Source: an uncultured Nitrospina sp. (GTDB lineage Bacteria; Nitrospinota; Nitrospinia; Nitrospinales; VA-1). Taken from it: a stretch of 54,307 nt of DNA. The DNA is taken from positions 1 through 54,307 of the forward strand of contig CAJWQP010000008.1 of assembly GCA_913045445.1 (NCBI GenBank). The letters run 5' to 3'. The position numbers were made by a program, and so were the translations under genes. Position 1 is the first letter of the stretch. Every line of letters begins with the position of its first letter. This document shows positions 39,850 through 49,524 of this stretch, piece by piece. Below the pieces are notes generated by a model. The model saw nothing but the letters and a program-made list of their open reading frames with translations, was not told where the DNA came from and searched no databases.

Positions 39850-40623
39850 ATGTCAACCACCGATCCATTTGAATCACCCACGCATGGGATAGAACCCGAT
39901 GAGCAAACTCTGAAGAAGAAAAAACTGTGGAGGAACCTGTTCCTTTTTAACCTCTGCATCACCCTTTTGCTGATCGGTATTTTCTGGCTTCCCGTTAAAC
40001 TGGTACAAATGGAAAAGTTTGCCAGTTCACCCAGCGTAAACCTTACCAAGAAAGGTGTCTCCAACGCATTCAACAGTATCCCGGACCAACCCGTTGAGAA
40101 TGTGGTGGCATCAGACCTTCTTGAAACCAAATTGACCGTCATTAACGCATCGTCTGAAGACAACTGGGTTTATTTCGATTTCTCTAGAGGAGAAGTCGTT
40201 GACATTCACGACAAATCGTCTATCGAATGGGACCTGGCCTTTCGCCGGAGCAAAGTCATCTCTAATGGGGGTGCGACCAACAAATTTGGCAGGGCGGGAT
40301 TGATCAATCTGGGTTCGCTGGATTTCGATCAGGTGGCAGAAGTTCCTCTCGAAAATTATGTTCAGGATAAGGCCACGCGCACCGAAACGGAAAACCCCAT
40401 TCTCTTGAAGTGGTACAAATACAACTACCTGACACACAAACTATCGGCCAAACCCAATACCTATGCAGTAAGAACTGCCAACAGCAAATTTGTCAAAGTC
40501 AAATTTCTTGACTTCTATTGTAGCAACAAGGAAACAGGGTGCATCAAAATGCAGTATGTGTACCAGGATAATGGCTCGAATAAACTGACCAAATCCGCCT
40601 CAGGCATTACTCCGCCCGCCTAA
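39850..40623 (+). CDS. HmuY-like protein with N-terminal TM anchor
   Basis: NWVYFDFSRGEVVDIHDKSSIEWDLAFRRSKVISNGGATNKFGRAGLI resembles the HmuY pattern (W-YF..., WDiaFrr..., NGG). Confidence 0.65.
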   Translation: MSTTDPFESPTHGIEPDEQTLKKKKLWRNLFLFNLCITLLLIGIFWLPVKLVQMEKFASSPSVNLTKKGVSNAFNSIPDQPVENVVASDLLETKLTVINASSEDNWVYFDFSRGEVVDIHDKSSIEWDLAFRRSKVISNGGATNKFGRAGLINLGSLDFDQVAEVPLENYVQDKATRTETENPILLKWYKYNYLTHKLSAKPNTYAVRTANSKFVKVKFLDFYCSNKETGCIKMQYVYQDNGSNKLTKSASGITPPA

Positions 40624-40788
40624 ACCGTCTTCAGCTGTTTTTCCCGTTTGCAGGGCAAATTGGGTATGTTCAAGAGCTAATAGACGTGTTATTTTACCCT
40701 GCATACAGTAGAACCCATTAGCAGGATTTAATAAATTAAATTTTGTCTTTTTGAACTGGCTATATTTTTTATTTTTGGAGGAAGTTTC

Positions 40789-41373
40789 ATGGCAACATTG
40801 AAAAAAATTCTCTTCGGTCAATCTGCCGGGGAAAGCCTAACCTCTCTGGTGGAGGAGATGCAGAAAAAGTACAACCCTAAAAAAGGTCGGCGATTCAATC
40901 ATGCCAACATCACCTATGAAGTCAGTCGTCCCGGTGTGGTTGATGATAATATCCAGTTTGAGATAAGCTCAAAAATCCCTCAGGATGAACTCAAAGGGGA
41001 TCATGACATGAAAAGTTACTTCAAGGAAATCAAGAAGCTCGTTTCGAAAGAAAAACATAAGCCTGTCTCAGTGGAAATGGAAAATATCGTGTTGGACTCC
41101 AGAAAGGATTCTGAAAAAGAGAGGGACTATGTGAAACTCCTTTACAGCTATCCCCTTGATGATCTTTACGATGACAAAGATGTAACGGCTAAAATTGATC
41201 AGATGGGCCAGGAAAACATCAAGGAGTCTACACAAAAAATAAAAGGTTCACTAACACCGCAAGGGAGCCTGGTTCTTCAGATGGTCAAGGAAACCATTCA
41301 GAACAACGCCCGTGAAAATATCGAGCAACTTATGAGTGCCAACAAGAAGGTGAAGGCGGAAATGAGGGGTTAG
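40789..41373 (+). CDS. hypothetical protein, 194 aa
   Basis: Good SD (GGAGGAAG); soluble, highly charged; no recognised motif. Confidence 0.7.
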   Translation: MATLKKILFGQSAGESLTSLVEEMQKKYNPKKGRRFNHANITYEVSRPGVVDDNIQFEISSKIPQDELKGDHDMKSYFKEIKKLVSKEKHKPVSVEMENIVLDSRKDSEKERDYVKLLYSYPLDDLYDDKDVTAKIDQMGQENIKESTQKIKGSLTPQGSLVLQMVKETIQNNARENIEQLMSANKKVKAEMRG

Positions 41374-41379
41374 ACGTTC

Positions 41380-41556
41380 ATGAATCCGTTTGCCTATTAC
41401 CTGGGGCGTTCTCTGCAATTACTGGGGCTCGCTACAATAACCCTGGTGGTCCTGCTTTTTTTTGGTCAGTGGAAAATGGAACCCCTTCTTTACCTGACAA
41501 TCGCGGGGGCAGTCGAGTTTTATGGTGGAACCTGGCTCCTGAATAGAAAACAATAA
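41380..41556 (+). CDS. small membrane protein, 58 aa
   Basis: Translated by eye: MNPFAYYLGRSLQLLGLATITLVVLLFFGQWKMEPLLYLTIAGAVEFYGGTWLLNRKQ; starts 6 bp after the previous stop; two hydrophobic segments. Confidence 0.7.
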   Translation: MNPFAYYLGRSLQLLGLATITLVVLLFFGQWKMEPLLYLTIAGAVEFYGGTWLLNRKQ

Positions 41557-41655
41557 CCAGAAGTACCGAACTCACTCTCAGGCGACACCTGAACACGAGG
41601 GTTCTCCCATTTTTTTCTCTCTCTTTCCATTAGCTGGTTACGAAGTAATCTACTC

Positions 41656-42366
41656 ATGAAAGAATTACTGGCAAAACCGGGTTTTCTAGCTTCTTCCGGG
41701 ACTTTCGGTGCCGACCTCAGCTATCTGCTCGCTGTGGTCTTTACCATGATGTTTCTATACGCCTGGAAACTGGCTAAACAAGGACGCGGCACCGGGCACC
41801 ACAAGCTGATCTTCGCATCCATGGTTTCAATGCTGGTCTACTTTGTGGGTTACTACTATGCCCGGCAGTTGGGCGTATTGGCTCTGGAAGGAAAAGAAGG
41901 TTTCGGCGGTCCTCAGGAAACCTACGACAATGTTTTCATACCCATTCTGGCCGCACACCTGATTCTGGTTTGTCTGGGCCTCATCCTGGCAATTTATATG
42001 ATTTTTCAAGGATTCCGCGCTTGCGATAAAGTCAACGGGGATTACCGATTGCAAAGCAGGGAACTGAAGGTCAACCCAAAAACCTTCAAATCAGTCATGA
42101 TGACCCTGGCGGGCCTGTGGCTGGTAAATCAGCTTATTCTGACCTTTGTGCGTCATAAATCATTTGCCGCAAGCCTGGCCTGGGCGCTCATTTTCGGTGT
42201 CATCGGGCTGGTGATCTACCTGGAAAGAATCATCGAAAAAGCCCTGCCAGATGGTGCCCGGCGGCACCGACTACTAGGACGAACCACGATGGTCATTTTT
42301 GCCCTGATTCTGGCAACGAGCACTCTCACCTACCTGATGCTGTACGTGATTTACCCCACAGCATGA
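41656..42366 (+). CDS. DUF420-like integral membrane protein
   Basis: Multi-TM; LAKQGRGTGHHKLIFASMVSMLVYFVGYYYARQLG and related helix pattern. Confidence 0.6.
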   Translation: MKELLAKPGFLASSGTFGADLSYLLAVVFTMMFLYAWKLAKQGRGTGHHKLIFASMVSMLVYFVGYYYARQLGVLALEGKEGFGGPQETYDNVFIPILAAHLILVCLGLILAIYMIFQGFRACDKVNGDYRLQSRELKVNPKTFKSVMMTLAGLWLVNQLILTFVRHKSFAASLAWALIFGVIGLVIYLERIIEKALPDGARRHRLLGRTTMVIFALILATSTLTYLMLYVIYPTA

Positions 42367-42498
42367 CAGATAGAGGCTCTTTCCCTGATGAAGCAGTGAA
42401 AACCTTTAAAAACAAGGGCTACGGAAGAATTTAAATTATCTAAACTTTAAGGGTTTTCTCCTTGACACCCTTCAAAATCCTATGGTAAAGTTCCTCGG

Positions 42499-42606
42499 TT
42501 AAATGATCTCAAAATACATGAGCAACAAATACAGGGCAGTGAGCCCGTTGACTCCGAGACCAATAAACACAATAGTATCAAAAATTTTTCCATTTTTACT
42601 GGGCAT
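42499..42606 (-). CDS. membrane microprotein, 35 aa
   Basis: Minus strand MPSKNGKIFDTIVFIGLGVNGLTALYLLLMYFEII, upstream AAGGA SD; one TM helix. Confidence 0.5.
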   Translation of the reverse strand: MPSKNGKIFDTIVFIGLGVNGLTALYLLLMYFEII

Positions 42607-42729
42607 GCTGTTTCCTTGGGGAAATTGAGTTCAAGTCGAATATCGAAACTGAAATTAACATTCAGAATTTATAACTGTCAAGAATAAACTGTATCAATCT
42701 TTCACACTTTTATTTCAGGGGCGCCTTCA

Positions 42730-42834
42730 ATGGATATAGAAAAAATTAAGGAAAAAGCCGGTCCATGGGTCTACATGGGAACTGTTGTATTTTGTTTATG
42801 GTTCTTTTACTGGTTCGCCTCGGTCTGGCGATAA
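42730..42834 (+). CDS. membrane microprotein, 34 aa
   Basis: MDIEKIKEKAGPWVYMGTVVFCLWFFYWFASVWR; one TM helix, compact placement before the next microprotein. Confidence 0.6.
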   Translation: MDIEKIKEKAGPWVYMGTVVFCLWFFYWFASVWR

Positions 42835-42892
42835 ACGAAGACGGCTCAAATCAACTCGATTTGATAAATTCTAAAGGGGGAATTTTTTAGCA

Positions 42893-43063
42893 ATGGAAGA
42901 ACAAAAACAATTCATAACCGGCAAATCCATCACATGGTTCATCATTGCGTTCATCGTAATGGGTTTCTACTACTTCTTCATCAACTGGGGCCTCATGAAG
43001 GTTCAGGGCCTGGATTTCTTCTATCTATGGTCTTCCGGTGGTGGTGGCGGTGGTGGTCACTAG
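42893..43063 (+). CDS. membrane microprotein, 56 aa, with GGGGGGGH C-terminus
   Basis: MEEQKQFITGKSITWFIIAFIVMGFYYFFINWGLMKVQGLDFFYLWSSGGGGGGGH; SD AAAGGGGG; followed by a strong terminator. Confidence 0.68.
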   Translation: MEEQKQFITGKSITWFIIAFIVMGFYYFFINWGLMKVQGLDFFYLWSSGGGGGGGH

Positions 43064-43087
43064 TCACTGACGAAATAGTTTTCATAA

Positions 43088-43121
43088 AAATGGCAAGCTC
43101 TCGTAGCTTGCCATTTTTTTT
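43088..43121 (+). terminator. rho-independent terminator after the microprotein cluster
   Basis: AATGGCAAGCT-CTCGT-AGCTTGCCATT followed by a T run (near-perfect ~10-11 bp stem). Confidence 0.88.
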
Positions 43122-43172
43122 TGCCACAAGATACTTCACTGCCCAGCGTTACGAACACTGGTATAAACAATC

Positions 43173-43835
43173 ATGAACGGCAAAACAGTCTGCCGCATTT
43201 ATCTCATTCGCCACGGTGAAACCGCTAATGCCGGTGAAGTCTGCTTCAACGGGCATTTCGATGTGGACCTTTCGGACTATGGAAAAGAGCAAAGTCGCCG
43301 AATCGCCGAGGCTTTAAAAAATCTACCCATCAAAGCTATCTACAGCAGTGACCTGAAACGAACCCAGATTGGGGCACAATACGTTGCGGCAGAACACGAT
43401 CTGAAGCATACCCCCTGCAAAGAATTACGTGAGCTGGGCTTTGGCGACTGGGAAGGATTGAGCGTTGCCGAAGTCAATCGCAGGTATCCCGACCAACTCA
43501 AGGAAAGACTCAATGATATAGAGAATTTTCACGTTGAGGGAGGCGAATCATTCTTCCAGCTCAGAGACAGGGTAATTCCCACATTCAAAGAAATTGTATC
43601 CGCGCATTCCCATGACCATATCGTCATACTTTGTCATGGTGGAGTGATCCGCACCATCCTCGCTCACATCCTGGAAATCTCGATAAAAAATCTGTTTCGT
43701 ATCAGCCAGCACTATGCGTCAGTTAATATCATTCAGAATTACGATGGAGGAGACCCGGTAGTAGAACTCATGGGTGGCACTCACGAAAACATCCATCCAC
43801 CTGACTCCCCTGACAAGAAAATGTCCCTCCAGTAA
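43173..43835 (+). CDS. histidine phosphatase (phosphoglycerate mutase-like) family protein
   Basis: IYLIRHGETANAG, YSSDLKRTQIGAQYVA, ELGFGDWEGLS, VILCHGGVIRTILAHIL. Confidence 0.93.
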   Translation: MNGKTVCRIYLIRHGETANAGEVCFNGHFDVDLSDYGKEQSRRIAEALKNLPIKAIYSSDLKRTQIGAQYVAAEHDLKHTPCKELRELGFGDWEGLSVAEVNRRYPDQLKERLNDIENFHVEGGESFFQLRDRVIPTFKEIVSAHSHDHIVILCHGGVIRTILAHILEISIKNLFRISQHYASVNIIQNYDGGDPVVELMGGTHENIHPPDSPDKKMSLQ

Positions 43836-43850
43836 AAAAATAGAACCACT

Positions 43851-44666
43851 ATGAAGAATTGGCTGATCCGCATTCGCAAAGCAGATGTTTTCCTAAACGG
43901 CAAGCAGGTTCTTCACAACATCGACTGGACCATGAAACGCAAAGAAAACTGGGCGGTCGTTGGAATCAATGGAGCAGGCAAAACCTGTTTCATGAAACTC
44001 ATCTTCGGAGAACTAATTCCGATTGACGGTGGAGAGGTGAGGTGGTTTGGGAACGAAGAGCACGGTCCTCTTATGGATGCTCGAAAACGAATCGGCTTCG
44101 TCTCGGCGGATTATCAGGAAAAATACTCTCCCGACACTCTGGGACGGGATGTGGTGGTGTCTGGATTTTTTTCTTCCATCGGATTATACCAAAGAGCCAG
44201 TCAGGAACAGAAAAACACGGCCAGCGACTGGATGGAGTTTCTGGGCATACAGGATTTAAGTGATGAACCCATTGGACGAATCTCTTACGGGGAAGCCAGA
44301 CGGCTCCTTCTGGCGAGGGCCTTGGTCAACCGCCCTGACCTGCTGATTCTGGATGAACCTTGTGCCGGGTTGGACATCCCCACTCGAGAGCGTTTTCTGC
44401 AAACTCTGGAAAAACTGGCTAAAACAAAAACCCAATTGATCCATGTAACTCACCACATTGACGAAATTCTCCCTTTGACGACTCACGTCCTATATTTAAA
44501 AAATGGGACCCTGTTTTCGCAGGGAGAAAAAAAGGGGATGCTGACCGGACCCAAATTATCAGACGCTTTTGATTGTCACATTAAATTGAAGAAAAGTTCA
44601 GGCCGCTACTGGATCACAGATAGCCGCCCAAACAAATCAAAGCGTTCTGTTAAACGTCCAGGCTGA
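43851..44666 (+). CDS. ABC transporter ATP-binding protein
   Basis: Walker A VGINGAGKTCFMKLI, signature RISYGEARRLLLARAL, Walker B LLILDEPCAGLD. Confidence 0.92.
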   Translation: MKNWLIRIRKADVFLNGKQVLHNIDWTMKRKENWAVVGINGAGKTCFMKLIFGELIPIDGGEVRWFGNEEHGPLMDARKRIGFVSADYQEKYSPDTLGRDVVVSGFFSSIGLYQRASQEQKNTASDWMEFLGIQDLSDEPIGRISYGEARRLLLARALVNRPDLLILDEPCAGLDIPTRERFLQTLEKLAKTKTQLIHVTHHIDEILPLTTHVLYLKNGTLFSQGEKKGMLTGPKLSDAFDCHIKLKKSSGRYWITDSRPNKSKRSVKRPG

Positions 44667-44743
44667 GCCTTCTCTCCCTTGCCTCTTTACAAACAAATGA
44701 GGTAAAATCCATACTTAGCCGATTGCGAACAAAGGGAAAAGCG

Positions 44744-45340
44744 ATGAATCAAAACAACAAATTTATCATGGCAGTATCTTTACTGATCATTCTTTTTGGG
44801 TTTATTCCTGATACATGGTCTCAGGAAAGAGCGGAAGACTGGTTTATGAAAGGGAATGAACTCCGTCGCCAGGGGCTGTTCGATCAAGCGATTGATGCTT
44901 ACAAAAAGTCCATTGAAGATAATCCCAACGCGACTGTAGCTTATTTTAACCTTGCTCTGGTTTACAAAAACCTGAACCGACTGGGCGAAGCCGCGTCTGC
45001 CTTCGAAAGGGCTGTCGAACTGGAACCCGGAAATATGGACGCTCGTTACGGACTGGGAAATGTCTACAACCACCTCGAACGCTGGGAGGAAGCCATCGCT
45101 CAGCTAAACGTTGTTGTTCATCGGCGGCGTAATGACGCTGAAGCACATGGCAACCTCGGATGGGCCTACTACAATATCAAAATCGAACCGCCGTTCAAAC
45201 TTCTTGTAATCGTCAACTTGAGGAGAGCTGTGGATTTGTTTGAATCAAAAAATCAGCTCGAAGCCGCAGAAGCAACTCGAAAGATTTTAAATGAAGCCAT
45301 GGTACGGTACGGTTACCAGGTAAAAATTCCTCACGACTAA
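44744..45340 (+). CDS. exported TPR-repeat protein
   Basis: Signal peptide MNQNNKFIMAVSLLIILFGFIPDTWS; TPRs FDQAIDAYKKSIEDNPNATVAYFNLALVYKNLNR etc. Confidence 0.88.
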   Translation: MNQNNKFIMAVSLLIILFGFIPDTWSQERAEDWFMKGNELRRQGLFDQAIDAYKKSIEDNPNATVAYFNLALVYKNLNRLGEAASAFERAVELEPGNMDARYGLGNVYNHLERWEEAIAQLNVVVHRRRNDAEAHGNLGWAYYNIKIEPPFKLLVIVNLRRAVDLFESKNQLEAAEATRKILNEAMVRYGYQVKIPHD

Positions 45341-45360
45341 TCACCCCCCGCATCGGGAAA

Positions 45361-46731
45361 CTACACTGGCTTATAAAACTCCTTAAACACACGAATGAGG
45401 TTTTCCTGATCTTTCGACCCCGCCATTTCCCGGATTGAATGCATCGATAGCATGGGACTGCCAACATCGACGGTACGAACACCAAGATTTGCCGCGGTGA
45501 TTGGGCCTATCGTGCTTCCGCACCGCATATCCGACCGAATCGCAAATTTCTGCACGGGAACCTTGGCTTTTAAACAAAATTGCTCGAATTGCGATGCTGA
45601 TACGCCATCGGTGGCATATTTTTGTCCGGCGTGGCTTTTGATAACGGGCCCCGAATTGATCATTGGCAAATGATTGGCATCGTGCATTTCAGAGTAGTTG
45701 GGATGGATGGCGTGTGCCATGTCTGCTGAAACAAATAATGATCTGGCAACCCCCCTCATGAACGACTCCCTCGGGTTCTGGGATCCTGCTGATATACGCT
45801 CCAGGACATCCTTGAGAAACGGAGAACTCCCTCCCTGCGCCGTTTCACTGCCCACTTCTTCATTATCATAAAATACCAGAACACGTGTCGCCGCATCTTT
45901 CCGGGGTGACTCCAGCAGTGCAGACATGGCGGCATGACAGGAAGCAAGATTATCCAAACGCGAGGCAAACACAAATTCGTTATTGGCTCCCGCAAGGGTT
46001 CCTTTCTGCAAGTCGAACAGTTGCAACTCCAAACTGAGAATATCAGCGGGCGCGCAGTTCAGCTCTGCGGCAACCAATTCTTTTAACATTTTTTTCGATT
46101 TTATTTTTCCATCCGAAAGAGCAAAAACAGGAGGAAGGTGATTCTGTGAATTGAGCACCAACCCTTTTTCGTTTACTGACCGGTTTAAATGAATGGCCAA
46201 CTGAGGAATTCGCAGTAAAGGTCTATCAAACTTTATCAACCGGGACGCACCACCATACCCTATAGCAGATAACGGTTTCTGTTTGCCCCGACTACTCTTT
46301 CTAGCCTTTACAGGTTTTTGTTTTAACAGGACTCGCCCTGCCAGAGACAGATCACGGTCGGTCCAGGTCGTCAATAACGCACCGCCATACACCTCCACAC
46401 CCAATTGAACGTAACCGTTTTTGATGTACTCCGGGTTGGGTTTCAGACGCAGGTTAGGACTATCCGTATGCGCCCCGATAATTTTAAACCCGGCTTCCTC
46501 TGGCATTTTTATGCCAACACAAAATGCTGTCAGTGACGACCCATTGCGGATCACAAAATACTTTCCATCAGGTGCAAGGTCCCATGAGTCCTGTTCCAAC
46601 AACTCGACATATCCTTCATTCTTCAATTGATATTTAAATTCTTCAACGACATGAAAAGGTGTCGGCGACTTGTCGATCAATTCAATCAGAGACTGGCTTC
46701 TTTTAAGATAAGAATTTTCAGTTTTCTTCAT
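45361..46731 (-). CDS. M18 family aminopeptidase
   Basis: IDKSPTPFHVVEE, KIIGAHTDSPNLRLKP, RLDNLASCHAAM, VLVFYDNEEVGSETAQGGSSPFL, DMAHAIHPNY, DMRCGSTIGPITAA. Confidence 0.95.
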   Translation of the reverse strand: MKKTENSYLKRSQSLIELIDKSPTPFHVVEEFKYQLKNEGYVELLEQDSWDLAPDGKYFVIRNGSSLTAFCVGIKMPEEAGFKIIGAHTDSPNLRLKPNPEYIKNGYVQLGVEVYGGALLTTWTDRDLSLAGRVLLKQKPVKARKSSRGKQKPLSAIGYGGASRLIKFDRPLLRIPQLAIHLNRSVNEKGLVLNSQNHLPPVFALSDGKIKSKKMLKELVAAELNCAPADILSLELQLFDLQKGTLAGANNEFVFASRLDNLASCHAAMSALLESPRKDAATRVLVFYDNEEVGSETAQGGSSPFLKDVLERISAGSQNPRESFMRGVARSLFVSADMAHAIHPNYSEMHDANHLPMINSGPVIKSHAGQKYATDGVSASQFEQFCLKAKVPVQKFAIRSDMRCGSTIGPITAANLGVRTVDVGSPMLSMHSIREMAGSKDQENLIRVFKEFYKPV

Positions 46732-46949
46732 AAGCTGTTCTCAATTCCCAACTTGATTTTTAATAATTATAAATCGAAACGCGCAAAACCTATCCTCTGG
46801 AAGTCCCGATTGTAGCAAATTTTGTGATCCCACAAGAGAATATAAACCCACTATATCCTTTAAAACAGCCCGATTAAGAAGAAGACGCAGTTTTACATTC
46901 AATCTGTAAGATTATATTTATTGAAAACTCATGGGAAGGCTGAGATAAA

Positions 46950-47291
46950 ATGAAGGTCGCTATCGAACCCTCAAAGGTAAGGGGAGGCACTGTGGGAGAA
47001 CTGATAAGGGCTAATTTTAAAACCAAACTGATACCCCGTCTTTCCAAATACAAGCCTGAGAACAAAAACCCGGAGTACCAGAAAGAAATTTTTTCAGAAC
47101 TATTTTCCCGGTTTCCACAGTTCAAGGCACATGTAGCAGCCTATACCGAGAGAAATTATTGTGTGGTAATAAACGATGAAGACCATAGCAGTCCTGAACC
47201 GCTATTTGACACATTGAGCTTTGACGAAATTCATATGCTGAACAAATGGATCGTCGACCATCGCGGATCAGCCATCCTGCAACGAAAATAA
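46950..47291 (+). CDS. hypothetical protein, 113 aa
   Basis: ORF with plausible composition and no strong competitor on the other strand; no recognised motif. Confidence 0.5.
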   Translation: MKVAIEPSKVRGGTVGELIRANFKTKLIPRLSKYKPENKNPEYQKEIFSELFSRFPQFKAHVAAYTERNYCVVINDEDHSSPEPLFDTLSFDEIHMLNKWIVDHRGSAILQRK

Positions 47292-47306
47292 GAATTTTTG
47301 AACGAC

Positions 47307-47702
47307 TTATTTTACCGCTACGCTGATATCCAGAATTTTGGCACTTTGAAGCAAGCCCATAATTTTGATCACATCGCCATAAGGCAGGTTCTTATCAGCT
47401 CTTATGATCGCGGCGCTCTTTTTACTCACATCAATTTTTACCAGAACCGATTCGAGGTCTCGCAAACGAACTTTTTCCCCATTCAAAAAAACCTGTTTAT
47501 CTACTGTCACTTCAAGTTCGATCGGCTTGGAAACTTCGTCCGGAACGGACGACTTTGAGGAAGGAAGAGATATTCCCATCTGGCGTTTGAAGTCTACAAA
47601 CACCGTTGACACCATAAAAAATATAAGAAGGAGAAACACCACATCAATCAGTGGTGTCATATCCAACGCAAAATTTTCTTCACTTTCTCTTCGGAAACGC
47701 AT
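47307..47702 (-). CDS. exbD: ExbD/TolR family biopolymer transport protein
   Basis: MRFRRESEENFALDMTPLIDVVFLLLIFFMVSTVF; C-terminal IRADKNLPYGDVIKIMGLLQSA. Confidence 0.92.
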   Translation of the reverse strand: MRFRRESEENFALDMTPLIDVVFLLLIFFMVSTVFVDFKRQMGISLPSSKSSVPDEVSKPIELEVTVDKQVFLNGEKVRLRDLESVLVKIDVSKKSAAIIRADKNLPYGDVIKIMGLLQSAKILDISVAVK

Positions 47703-47754
47703 TGACTCCACCAGAACAAACAATTTTACTATTCACATCCATCAGAGGGTCACT

Positions 47755-48549
47755 TTAAGAAACGTTGCGAACACCACCACTCGTCCTGGGCTTTGCTGGC
47801 TTGCTTCCCGTTTCCTGTGCTTTTTTCTCGCGCACGGCTTCAAAGGAAAGCTCTTCAACGAGTTGGAAGGCAATTTCTTCCATTTCAAAAACATAGCGAT
47901 CTATTTTTGCGCGGAAGTAATGATACAGTGCCAATGCAGGGATACCCACTATCATACCTGCCGCTGTAGTGATTAATGCTTCCGAAATACCACTGGCAAC
48001 CAGGCCGGGATTCCCAGTTCCACTTTGCGAGATAACATTGAAGGCCTTGATCATTCCGAATACAGTTCCCAGCAAACCCATCATGGGAGTAATATTTGCC
48101 ACTGCGCCCAAAACACGCAGATTGGAATTCAACAATGAAGCTTCGTGTTGACCGGCACCCTCAATCGCCCGTTCTATTTCATCCAGTTTGCCGCCAAACC
48201 GCAACAACCCGGTCTTAAGAACACGAGCTAACGAAGTATCATGTGAAGCGCATAACTGCAATCCCAACTGAATATCCTTCCAATTCCAATGCGAACGGAT
48301 CCGATCAAGAAATTCGGCGTCAATAATATTTCTTCGTCGCAGGTTATAAGCTCTTTCCATACCGATTCCGAGCACAAGGATAGAAGAAAAAAGGATGGGG
48401 TACATCATGAATCCGCCCTTCTCTATAAAGGACAGAACCTTGAAATCCGATCCAAGGGTGACTGCCTGGGCGGCATACAGTGGAGAAGGAAAACTGATCA
48501 CCAGCGATGCCAGCAGAACCGGAAATTTTATTTTCAGAGCAGAGCGCAT
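47755..48549 (-). CDS. exbB: MotA/TolQ/ExbB family proton channel protein
   Basis: EASLLNSNLRVLGAVANITPMMGLLGTVFGMIKAF, GISEALITTAAGMIVGIPALALYHYF. Confidence 0.92.
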   Translation of the reverse strand: MRSALKIKFPVLLASLVISFPSPLYAAQAVTLGSDFKVLSFIEKGGFMMYPILFSSILVLGIGMERAYNLRRRNIIDAEFLDRIRSHWNWKDIQLGLQLCASHDTSLARVLKTGLLRFGGKLDEIERAIEGAGQHEASLLNSNLRVLGAVANITPMMGLLGTVFGMIKAFNVISQSGTGNPGLVASGISEALITTAAGMIVGIPALALYHYFRAKIDRYVFEMEEIAFQLVEELSFEAVREKKAQETGSKPAKPRTSGGVRNVS

Positions 48550-48748
48550 AACCTTTTATATTCTCAGATGTATTGAACCCGCTTCGGCTAATTCCCTAAT
48601 TATTAGCAAGAAGCAATTTAAACTTATAGCACGATTAAAATCAACATATCAAGTTGGAAGCAAGAAACCTCCAACTTTAAAAGACTTTAGTGGGCTTTGG
48701 TGCTATAATACGTCCGTTTAAAACATATACAATCCTTTCTCGTCTGTT

Positions 48749-49516
48749 ATGAGATTTCCCAAAATAAACGCCCGATTAGTCGGCACCTTGAGTATTATTC
48801 TTTGCCTTCCGATAATGTGCGCCTGCATGTCCACACCGGAAAAAAAATCTAAATCGGCACAAGAGTTACTTGAAGAAGGAATTAAAGAATCTAAAGAGCA
48901 GTCAAATATCCGCGCAAAAGCCGTTTTTCAGCAAATTCTGGAAGATTATCCTGACAGTAAACAACGGATACATGCCCTGTTGTTTCTTGCAAGAGCTTAC
49001 TATAGCGATGAGGAATTTGAAGAAGCAAAATTCCATTTCCAAAAATTTATTGATCTCTATCCGGCACATGCGCAGGTGGATCGGGCTTACTATTTCAGAG
49101 CAATGTCAGATTTTAAATTGGTGGACCTTGCGTTAAGAGACCAGACTGCCACTCGGGAAGCGATCGAAGGGTTCCAGCAATTGATTGATCGGTTTCCTAA
49201 AAGCCAGTATCTGGAAGAAGCCAAAAAGAAAAAAAAGGAATGTGAATTAAAACTGGCGCAGAATGTTTTCGAAATAGGAAAGTTTTACTACCGTACCGGG
49301 TCTTACCAATCAGCCATCATTAGATTTAAAAACCTCGTGGCTGAACATCCGAAACATAAAGATTTGGATGAGGCCATGTTTCTTATAGCGGAATCGTATT
49401 ATTATGAACAAAGCTTTGGTGCGGCATCGCTCTCATACAAAGAACTTTTACAGAAATATCCAAAAGGGCGCTTCTCCATTCAAGCGAGAAGCAGACTTAG
49501 AACTCTACGCAGATAA
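48749..49516 (+). CDS. BamD/YbgF-like TPR lipoprotein
   Basis: Lipobox-like CLPIMCACM; repeats such as QLIDRFPKSQYLEEAKKKKKECE and LLQKYPKGRFSIQARSRL. Confidence 0.8.
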   Translation: MRFPKINARLVGTLSIILCLPIMCACMSTPEKKSKSAQELLEEGIKESKEQSNIRAKAVFQQILEDYPDSKQRIHALLFLARAYYSDEEFEEAKFHFQKFIDLYPAHAQVDRAYYFRAMSDFKLVDLALRDQTATREAIEGFQQLIDRFPKSQYLEEAKKKKKECELKLAQNVFEIGKFYYRTGSYQSAIIRFKNLVAEHPKHKDLDEAMFLIAESYYYEQSFGAASLSYKELLQKYPKGRFSIQARSRLRTLRR

Positions 49517-49524
49517 CTGTCATT

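Noticed and set aside
47404-47976. 190-aa plus-strand ORF across exbD/exbB
   Set aside because: Antisense to two conserved genes and spans their boundary.
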